Shown: positions 1-5,995 of the stretch, in pieces
How positions within the stretch are numbered: the first letter of the stretch is position 1
Layout of the letters: each line of letters starts with the position of its first letter
Assembly: GCA_037445875.1 (NCBI GenBank)
Contig: JBBIJR010000088.1
Coordinates: 1 to 12,984 of the forward strand
DNA length: 12,984 nt
Direction: 5' to 3'
DNA from: JBBIJR01 sp037445875
Lineage (GTDB): Bacteria; CLD3; SB21
Made by a program: the position numbers and the translations under genes
The notes under the pieces: generated by a model
Seen by the model: only the letters and a program-made list of their open reading frames with translations
Told to the model about the DNA's origin: nothing
Database searches by the model: none

Positions 1-861
1 GCGCGACTTCGAGAGCTTGATCAACAACGGATCGCTGAACGCCTGAACGTAGTTCTTGAGAAAACCGCTGCATTTCTTCGCCAGTTTGAAATTCGCCAGC
101 TGGTTCAGCGGCAACAGTATCGGGATCAGCAATTGCTCTCCCTGCACAAAACCGATGCGGAAGAATTTCCTCAGGTAGAACGGAAAATAGTCCCGCAACG
201 ATTGCCGTGTATCCGACCAAGTGACGTACGACCATTGCACCAACGGCAACAGGTCCCGCAACATGTACACCCGCACACCCACCATGACTGCGATGCCGAT
301 GAGGATGCCGGTGAAGTAATGTTCCGTCCCCCAGGCCAGATAACACGCCAGAGCGAACACGTTTTCGAGCAGGCCGGCCCCCGATTCCAGAAAAGCATCG
401 CTTCCGAAACGCTGCCGAACGGCAAATATCGCTGCGGAAATGCTCTCCAGATCTGTCAGAAACATGTGAAGGGCACACAATAGAGCGACAAGCGGCAGGT
501 TGAGCTGGCCGACCTGGTCCCGCAGCCAGTCGGATCCCAGAAGCGCAATGCCGTAGAAAGCCATCGCGAGGGCGGCCGCCACGGCCATCCGGACCAGCGT
601 CGACGGCCAGACAATCCGGCTGAAGGCCTCCGCTTCGCGGCCCGCCTTCATCAGCGGCGGAGCCTCCCGAATCACGCGAAAATGCAGTCCCACGTCGCAG
701 ATGACCCGCGACAAACTGACGGCCGTCTCGTACAAGGCGATAAACGCAAAGATCTCTTTGGGAAACTCGTAGGCAAAGTAGACGGTGAACAGGATCGAAA
801 ACACCGCCACTGAACCGCGTCCGAGCAGGATACGAAACGATTTCCGCGCGAGACCCGCCAC
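1..861 (-). CDS. Wzx/MOP-type polysaccharide or lipid flippase (C-terminal part beyond window)
   Basis: Translating the minus strand from a GTG at 861 gives 287 codons open to the window edge, so the C-terminus is missing. The protein is very hydrophobic. It opens with a short amphipathic N-terminus (MAGLARKSFRILLGRGS), followed by alternating membrane helices, roughly residues 17-55, 85-105, 120-140 and 165-200. A conserved-looking 'GLHFRVIREA' loop follows the second helix. This layout fits oligosaccharide flippases of the MOP superfamily (RfbX/Wzx-like), which move lipid-linked or lipid-like intermediates from the cytoplasmic to the outer face of the membrane. The GTG overlaps the TAG stop of the upstream methyltransferase fusion by one base (TAGTG) and has no clear Shine-Dalgarno site, so translation is probably coupled. 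The context suggests it exports the product of the preceding phosphotransferases. The family call is fairly secure; the substrate is unknown. Confidence 0.75.
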   Translation of the reverse strand, partial: MAGLARKSFRILLGRGSVAVFSILFTVYFAYEFPKEIFAFIALYETAVSLSRVICDVGLHFRVIREAPPLMKAGREAEAFSRIVWPSTLVRMAVAAALAMAFYGIALLGSDWLRDQVGQLNLPLVALLCALHMFLTDLESISAAIFAVRQRFGSDAFLESGAGLLENVFALACYLAWGTEHYFTGILIGIAVMVGVRVYMLRDLLPLVQWSYVTWSDTRQSLRDYFPFYLRKFFRIGFVQGEQLLIPILLPLNQLANFKLAKKCSGFLKNYVQAFSDPLLIKLSKSR

Positions 862-2249
862 TACTTAAAACCGTAGGTGATGGAAAATTTCCAATCCATG
901 AAACAATCGCCGTCGCGGAACATCATGTTGTAGTCCTGCACGACGAACGGCTCGGCCTCGTAGTGCATTTTTTTAATGATATCGATGTTCTCCTGGGGAA
1001 TACCGGAATTGTCCAGCCAGTTGTTGAGGCTGCAGTTATTCATGACGACAGTCCTCGTCGTCACACGGTCGAATCCTGCGTTCACAAGGATGTTGATCAG
1101 GTCCACTTCCGTCAGTGTGTTACGGTCCTCCTTATATCGGAACATCTCGGTGTACCATTTGACGGTCCGCAACGACGGTGGATTGCCCTCGCAGAGGATG
1201 AAACAACCGTCTTTCCGGAGCACGCGGCGGACCTCCAATGCCGCACGGCCCACGTCGTTGACGTGATGGAACACCATACGGGCGGTCACCAGGTCAAAGT
1301 GGTCCGATGGAACGTCGCGAAGGTCTTCCGCATTTGCCACACGCAGGGTATACGATGACCGGTCTTTGATGCGTTCCAGCATGGCCTCGCTGTAGTCGAC
1401 ACCCCAGCACTCGGCGTTCGGCTTCACGGCCCGCACGGCCTGCAGCACTTTGCCCGTGCCCGTACCTACATCCAGAGCCCGGGTGACCGACAGCGGCATG
1501 ACGATCTCCAGGATGCCGTTCATCAACACATCCCGGTTGACCCAGTCGAGCTGGTCGTACTTCTTGGCCCGCTGCGTCCAGTCCGTGTGAATCTGGATGA
1601 TACGCGTCAGAAAGGCCGCATTGCGCTGCAGTTCCGTTAAGGCGTTTTCGCTGCGCAGTTCCATCCAGCCGGACTTCACAATGTGCCCGATGATCTTCTC
1701 GCCGTCGCCAACCATGCGGTTGATCAGATCGCCGATATGCGTCGTCGGGTCGATTCTCGACCTCACGTAGGTCCACTTCGGCTGCCGGATCAGAAGGAGT
1801 CCCGTGAAGAGGAAGTACGATTCCGGATCGGCTCCGATGCGTCGGACGTAGCCCGTTTCGACCACGGCTTTTTCATTGAAGGCGCTTTGTTCATCGATCA
1901 TGCAGCAGGCTACAAAGTCTTCATGGGATTTGAGGACCTCGGACACGATCCGCGGCTCAAATACCGTGTCGCCGTACACGACGAGGACATCTTCCTCCTC
2001 ACCGGTCAGGGCCAGGGCCAGGGAGCCCGCACTCCCGGTTCGTTGCCAATCCGCGTTACGGATCGCATGAACGTCCGCTCGATGAAAGCGTTCGGCTTCG
2101 TGGCCGACAACAACTTCAACGCGCTCGATACCGGCATTGCGGAGGATCGAGACCTGCAAATCGATTACCGGGTGGTCGCCAATCGGCAGATTGAATACCG
2201 GTTCCGATGAAAAGCTGGGCGCGTTGGCGCTGAGAATGATCGCTTTCAA
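861..2249 (-). CDS. Fusion of nucleotidyltransferase-like domain and SAM-dependent methyltransferase
   Basis: The 462-residue protein starts at a TTG (2249) with AAGGAG seven bases upstream. Residues 1 to about 210 resemble a sugar/alcohol-phosphate nucleotidyltransferase: MKAIILSA start, a VEVVVG strand, an N-x-D-W...GSLALA segment and a YGD (92-94) matching the metal-binding aspartate of the family. The glycine-rich GxGxR loop and the PK motif after it are replaced by ANAPSFSSEPVF, so nucleotide binding is doubtful. Residues about 225-462 are a class I methyltransferase: motif I LDVGTGTGK (259-267), acidic residue in VDYSEAM (about 285), motif near FDLVTARMVFHHV (318-330), and post-motif region RRVLRKDGCFILCEG. 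It sits 15 bp after the CDP-alcohol transferase gene and overlaps the flippase by one base. It probably methylates the head group or intermediate made by this operon. The N-domain may only bind substrate or scaffold. Methyltransferase assignment is firm; the substrate is not known. Confidence 0.85.
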   Translation of the reverse strand: MKAIILSANAPSFSSEPVFNLPIGDHPVIDLQVSILRNAGIERVEVVVGHEAERFHRADVHAIRNADWQRTGSAGSLALALTGEEEDVLVVYGDTVFEPRIVSEVLKSHEDFVACCMIDEQSAFNEKAVVETGYVRRIGADPESYFLFTGLLLIRQPKWTYVRSRIDPTTHIGDLINRMVGDGEKIIGHIVKSGWMELRSENALTELQRNAAFLTRIIQIHTDWTQRAKKYDQLDWVNRDVLMNGILEIVMPLSVTRALDVGTGTGKVLQAVRAVKPNAECWGVDYSEAMLERIKDRSSYTLRVANAEDLRDVPSDHFDLVTARMVFHHVNDVGRAALEVRRVLRKDGCFILCEGNPPSLRTVKWYTEMFRYKEDRNTLTEVDLINILVNAGFDRVTTRTVVMNNCSLNNWLDNSGIPQENIDIIKKMHYEAEPFVVQDYNMMFRDGDCFMDWKFSITYGFK

Positions 2250-2264
2250 TCGTACACTCCTTGG

Positions 2265-3491
2265 TTACTGAACGGTCCTTGAGGTTGCGGCTGCTGAACG
2301 CACGGATCCCGCCGTGAAGTGCCGGGAGAGCCAGAACAGCAGGGCTACAAAGCCCCAGCCAGACATACCGTAGAAAAAGGCCGCGGGCCGGCCGACCAGC
2401 AGTCCAATGGTAAATACCAGCATGTTAATGTTCCAGCGGGCCCCCGCGATTAGTCTGAAGAAGCGGTCGAATGGCGTAATGTCAAAAATGGAAATTTTGT
2501 ATCGAGCCTTGAATGAACCGGTGATATGGCGGGATACGATGTACATCAGCACGAGCAACAACCCGTTCCAGAATACGGGACTCTCCACCGTGCCACCCGA
2601 CAGCCCCCATCCGATTGCGACGTACCAAAGGCTGTGATAGACACGATGGGAATACTTATCGAGGTAATGTCCAAGGCGGCTGGTCTGAAATGTCAGTCTC
2701 GCCAGAACACCGTCGGTAGCGTCGCCGATCATCGACACCAAGCACAGCAGCAGGCCAGCGGCAAACGCGCCTTTGGCCAGAAACGGAAGGGCCGCCAACG
2801 CGACAACTAAATAGCCGATGGTCACCTCGTTGGGCGTCAGGGGTGTTGGTGAGGTAAGCGATACAACCGCACGCACGATCGGACGGTACCCGTATAAATA
2901 AATAAAGTCCAGGCCCCCTTTGTACGCCAGCCGGAACATGATCGAACGGGCCGCACGTTCATCGTCCGGCGTCTCCAGTGGAATCAGGTAAGGCTCGATC
3001 CGGTGGCGCAGAGCCGGGATGTAGCTGTCGAGCTCTCCCGGCCGTTGAGGTTGCCCTACCAGCGCGAGCGTGGCTTCATACACTCGGTCGGGCAACGGGA
3101 CCGCGACGCGATGCAGGCCGTCCCGTCGAACGAGTGCGACGGCCGCCTGCCGGTCGTGAATGACCACGGCGCCGGAACCGTTGCCCACGGCCAGGTGCGC
3201 CAGTATGCGGCGGTCACAGGCGACGCGGCCATCCAACACAAACACGGCGTCCACGCCGCATCTTCTTGCCTCCTCGATTGCCTCGTCGAGCGACCCGGTG
3301 AATTCATGAACGGCCAGCCGCTGCATGGGTCGGCGGTTCTTCCAGCGCAGGGCCTGACCGTCTTGCGTCCGCATGAGCACCACCTGCGTCACGCCCTGCT
3401 CCATCAGTAAATGCAGGATGCGCTCCAGATTCGTCATGCCCCACAGCCGTCGCACCGATGCTGGATGACGGGCATCCACTATCGCCATCAT
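2265..3491 (-). CDS. CDP-alcohol phosphotransferase with decayed nucleotidyltransferase-like N-domain (copy A)
   Basis: The protein has 408 residues from an ATG at 3491 with AAGGAGG eight bases upstream. The ATG overlaps the TGA of copy B (ATGA), indicating translational coupling. Residues 1 to about 150 have a Rossmann-like pattern related to nucleotidyltransferases (MMAIVDA; NLERILHLLMEQGVTQVVLM; AVFVLDGRVACDRR), but the GxGxR loop is absent and the usual GD metal site reads DGR. From about residue 190 (KGGLDFIYLYGY) a membrane CDP-alcohol phosphatidyltransferase domain follows, with about six helices and the motif D257-x2-D260-G-x2-A-R265-x8-G274-x3-D278-x3-H282. The family transfers a phospho-alcohol from a CDP-alcohol to a hydroxyl acceptor, with loss of CMP. 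The fourth motif aspartate is His here. The two-domain order recalls bifunctional inositol-phosphate cytidylyltransferase/DIP-phosphate synthases, but the N-domain looks inactive. Family call firm; substrates unknown. Confidence 0.85.
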   Translation of the reverse strand: MMAIVDARHPASVRRLWGMTNLERILHLLMEQGVTQVVLMRTQDGQALRWKNRRPMQRLAVHEFTGSLDEAIEEARRCGVDAVFVLDGRVACDRRILAHLAVGNGSGAVVIHDRQAAVALVRRDGLHRVAVPLPDRVYEATLALVGQPQRPGELDSYIPALRHRIEPYLIPLETPDDERAARSIMFRLAYKGGLDFIYLYGYRPIVRAVVSLTSPTPLTPNEVTIGYLVVALAALPFLAKGAFAAGLLLCLVSMIGDATDGVLARLTFQTSRLGHYLDKYSHRVYHSLWYVAIGWGLSGGTVESPVFWNGLLLVLMYIVSRHITGSFKARYKISIFDITPFDRFFRLIAGARWNINMLVFTIGLLVGRPAAFFYGMSGWGFVALLFWLSRHFTAGSVRSAAATSRTVQ

Positions 3492-4753
3492 GTCTGCTTC
3501 CTCCTTGAGTGAATTTGTGCGGTGGCCCCGGTTCGTTCGGCCCACAGCCATGCGAACCGGCCAAGATGCCACACCCAGGTCAGCAGCGCCCAAAGAGCCA
3601 TAAAATAGAACGCCACGCGGGGCGCTTCGCGGGCGCTGTCCGGACTACCCGACGCGCCGAGCGCAAGGCCCACCGAGAGACCCATCGCGAGGATGAACAA
3701 ATTGATCGTTCGTTTCGTTGAAAAGAGGTGGATACGCTCATCGAGCGGCCGGTAATCCAGCATGGACCGGCCAAATGTGCTGTAGAATGCGTTCCGGGTA
3801 AATTTATCGGCCAGGATGATCATAAACAAGGCAACACCGACCCAAAAGACCGGGTCGAGTATGCGACCATTCGAGAAATGCCACCCCCAGGCGAGGCTCC
3901 AGAGCGAAACGGCCGGTGTGCTCGTCAGGCGGTCGATCTTGCCCGCGAACGGCGTCCGGCGAATCGTGAGGCGTGCCAGTTTGCCGTCCAGAGAGTCGCA
4001 CAGGATGAACGTGAATGCGACCGCCAGACCGGTCCACAGCCAACCGATGGCAAACAACGGGACGGCCGCCATCGAGCACAGGATGCTCAATGCGGTGACC
4101 CAGTTCGGCGTGACACGAGTCGGGGCGAGGAGCCGAACCAGCCCGCGAACGGGGATCTTGTATCCGTAGGTCGCGATGAAGTCCATTCCACCTTTGAAGG
4201 TCTGTTCGTAGAGTTGGTTTTCGAGGGTACGGATCATGTCCGGACCGTGGACGTCGATCATGAAAGGACGGACGAGCCGGCGAACTTCTCGCACATACGA
4301 GTCCATTTGTTCGACGCCGAGGTTTTGGATCGCGCCGGAACGAAGGCCGTCCTCAAGGACTTGGTCCAGCCGTGCGTCGGCCGGAGGGGGATCGGTCAAT
4401 ACGGTTGCACCCAATGAACTCTCAGCAGAATGGATTCGGAGGGATGCCGTTGCGTCCAGTACATACCGCAGGACTCGTTCGTCGTAGCAAATGTGTCCCC
4501 AGAGAATTGCCATCGGGCCGTTTCGGCGACGACGTACGTCGAGCACATCGCCGTCGTGGAAGCAGGTATCGACGGCTATCGTGTAACGCGGTCTGAAATC
4601 GCGGCGCAGGACAGGCGTTTCGCCCCGTCGCACGACGACGATCACGTGGTGCGCTCCCAACTCGTCCAATTGGCGCAATATCCGCTCGGCCATCGAGACA
4701 CCGAAGATCGCGAGCCGGCTCTCCTCGCGTCGTGCATCCAGTATGATTTGCAT
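3488..4753 (-). CDS. CDP-alcohol phosphotransferase with decayed nucleotidyltransferase-like N-domain (copy B)
   Basis: The 421-residue protein is a paralogue of the gene that follows it: both share the pattern KGGxDFIxxYGY...VRxxVxLxxPTxxTPNxVT around residues 187-219. Residues 1-150 are nucleotidyltransferase-like (MQIILDARREESRLAIFG; SMAERILRQLDELGAHHVIVVV) but lack the glycine loop, and the metal-site segment reads LWGHICYDER in place of xNGD. The membrane domain carries D253-x2-D256-G-x2-A-R261-x8-A270-x3-D274-x3-S278: relative to the family motif, the second glycine is Ala and the fourth aspartate is Ser. The ATG at 4753 has no evident Shine-Dalgarno site, and a strong intrinsic terminator lies about 40 bp upstream, so expression may need read-through or an unseen promoter. 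It overlaps copy A by four bases. The two copies could form a heterodimer, since family members dimerise, or act in sequence. Catalytic competence is uncertain. Confidence 0.82.
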   Translation of the reverse strand: MQIILDARREESRLAIFGVSMAERILRQLDELGAHHVIVVVRRGETPVLRRDFRPRYTIAVDTCFHDGDVLDVRRRRNGPMAILWGHICYDERVLRYVLDATASLRIHSAESSLGATVLTDPPPADARLDQVLEDGLRSGAIQNLGVEQMDSYVREVRRLVRPFMIDVHGPDMIRTLENQLYEQTFKGGMDFIATYGYKIPVRGLVRLLAPTRVTPNWVTALSILCSMAAVPLFAIGWLWTGLAVAFTFILCDSLDGKLARLTIRRTPFAGKIDRLTSTPAVSLWSLAWGWHFSNGRILDPVFWVGVALFMIILADKFTRNAFYSTFGRSMLDYRPLDERIHLFSTKRTINLFILAMGLSVGLALGASGSPDSAREAPRVAFYFMALWALLTWVWHLGRFAWLWAERTGATAQIHSRRKQT

Positions 4754-4792
4754 AGCTATTCAGTCGATTCCAACCTGCAGGTCACGGTCGGG

Positions 4793-4824
4793 CAAAAAAA
4801 ATACTGCAGCCGGAGCTGCAGTAT
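4793..4824 (-). terminator. Intrinsic terminator after the nucleotidyltransferase gene
   Basis: On the minus strand a perfect 10-bp stem (ATACTGCAGC paired with GCTGCAGTAT, 4801-4810 and 4815-4824) with a 4-base loop runs directly into a T-tract (4794-4800). This is a textbook Rho-independent terminator. It begins about 35 bp after the stop of the nucleotidyltransferase and ends about 40 bp before the ATG of copy B. A second A-tract at 4829-4836 lies on the other side, but read on the plus strand the stem is not followed by T residues, so it should act only on minus-strand transcripts. Confidence 0.85.
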
Positions 4825-4859
4825 CGTTAAAAAAAAGACCAACCGCTATGGGATTCGGT

Positions 4860-5693
4860 TCAACCCGCCCGTTTCATGGCCGCGGGAACGGCCTTGTGCA
4901 TCCGGGCGTAGTGACCGGCCGGATTGGTGTTCATCAGGATGGTTTGTTTCATCAATCCGGACATCTCGGTTTCCAGGCTTCGGAGATCTTCCGGAAAATC
5001 CAGCTCGCCGTACTTGAATTCGGTCACGTCGGCATAACCCACCGGATGGCCCGCATCAATCATGTGCTGGATGGCCTTCACGAGGAAAGCATTGCGTTTG
5101 ATGTCTTCGACCATGGCCATGTCCAGGGCGTACTTGAACGAATGGACCCCGGCCCCCCGGAAAGCACGCAGGCCGATCGACTCGCCGTGAGCTTCCAGAT
5201 TGTCGATCTTCTTGCTGATGGCGACCACAAGCTCGCCGGCCATCCGGACCTTCATATCTTCGTCATCGTAGCTCGGATTGCGGTGAATGGCAATGCTCAC
5301 CGTCTGGTCGGTCCGGCGGAGAACTTTCATCAACGCCTGACGATCGAACACATTGTCACCGTTGATCACGAGGAAATCCGAATTCATCTCACCGCGGGCC
5401 AGCCACAGCGAGTACAGGTTGTTGGTCACGTCGTATTCGCGGTTGTTGATGACCCTCAAGCGGAGATCCAACCCGTGCAGTGCGACATAGCGTTCGGCCT
5501 GATCCCGCAGTTTTTCGACGCGAAAACCACCGATGATTACGACTTCTTTGATGTTGCAACTTGCCAGCGTTACCAGCTGGTATTCCAGGATGGTCGTGCC
5601 CGCTACGTCCAGAAGGCACTTCGGCGTATCCTGCGTCAACGGCAACAGTCGCGAGCCTTGTCCGGCGGCCAAAATGATAGCTTTCATTCCCAC
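4860..5693 (-). CDS. Phospho-alcohol/sugar-phosphate nucleotidyltransferase (LicC/PntC/IPCT-like)
   Basis: The protein is a complete single-domain nucleotidyltransferase (277 residues from GTG 5693, 275 from ATG 5687). Numbering from the ATG: nucleotide loop LAAGQGSRLLPLT (6-18), PKCLL (22-26), a TNNLYSLWLA segment (88-97), metal-binding NGD (109-111) and a C-terminal GELDFPEDL. The NN-x-YSL signature is typical of choline-phosphate and phosphonate cytidylyltransferases and of inositol-1-phosphate cytidylyltransferases, so CTP-dependent activation of a phospho-alcohol is the likeliest reaction; a hexose-1-phosphate enzyme is the alternative. AGGAG sits six bases before the GTG but twelve before the ATG, so I prefer the GTG, although MKAIILAAG is the usual family start. 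It is the only member of the cluster with an intact catalytic site, and probably supplies the CDP-alcohol for the two downstream transferases. Confidence 0.88.
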   Translation of the reverse strand: MGMKAIILAAGQGSRLLPLTQDTPKCLLDVAGTTILEYQLVTLASCNIKEVVIIGGFRVEKLRDQAERYVALHGLDLRLRVINNREYDVTNNLYSLWLARGEMNSDFLVINGDNVFDRQALMKVLRRTDQTVSIAIHRNPSYDDEDMKVRMAGELVVAISKKIDNLEAHGESIGLRAFRGAGVHSFKYALDMAMVEDIKRNAFLVKAIQHMIDAGHPVGYADVTEFKYGELDFPEDLRSLETEMSGLMKQTILMNTNPAGHYARMHKAVPAAMKRAG

Positions 5694-5995
5694 TATGCAC
5701 TCCTGAGTAAGAAGAGACGACGTGGGACACTGCAAAAGAAGTGCCAACCGATACGCTGGGGAAAGGCAGCAGTTGATCATTGTTTTTTAATTTCTTACGA
5801 ATAGAAACGTGGCCAGGCATGAATTGTTAAGGCAATGTTAAAATTAACAATGCAATAATTTCCTTGCAGGTGCAATCGAAGGATGGCGGAGCATGGCTTC
5901 GGGATGAGGGCCGGAAGACCAAGAGGGAAGATCGCAGGTACTATCGTGGAGCGCTGGGCAGCTTCAACACCTCCGCATGGCAAGCTCCCCCTTGG
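5694..5995. other. Intergenic gap between transketolase and nucleotidyltransferase genes
   Basis: This 302-bp stretch carries no convincing gene. Its centre (about 5775-5870) is distinctly AT-rich against GC-rich flanks, as expected for a promoter or operator region of the minus-strand nucleotidyltransferase. I see no hairpin-plus-T-tract terminator for the transketolase transcript, so read-through from upstream remains possible. The minus strand contains TAATTTTA (5840-5847), which loosely matches the TAnnTTTG -7 element of Bacteroidota promoters, without a convincing partner element. Confidence 0.6.
5824..5849. promoter_or_regulatory. Cluster of TGTTAA boxes, possible operator
   Basis: TGTTAA occurs at 5825-5830 and again at 5836-5841, one helical turn (11 bp) apart. 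The second copy forms a perfect inverted repeat with TTAACA at 5844-5849 across a 2-bp spacer. The site lies about 130-170 bp upstream of the nucleotidyltransferase start, in the AT-rich part of the gap. Regularly phased half-sites of this kind suggest binding by a dimeric regulator, but AT-rich sequence also yields such patterns by chance. Confidence 0.35.

Noticed and set aside
2005..2025. Short tandem CAGGGC repeat
   Set aside because: It lies within the coding sequence for a Leu-Ala run of the fusion protein and is too short to suggest a functional repeat.
3492..3593. Longer form of CDP-alcohol transferase copy A beginning at 3593
   Set aside because: The extension lies inside copy B in another frame; ATG 3491 has a strong AAGGAGG and the coupled ATGA overlap.
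4743..5804. A 353-codon plus-strand open frame opposite the nucleotidyltransferase
   Set aside because: It is antisense to an unmistakable nucleotidyltransferase and runs through the terminator hairpin; no recognisable features.
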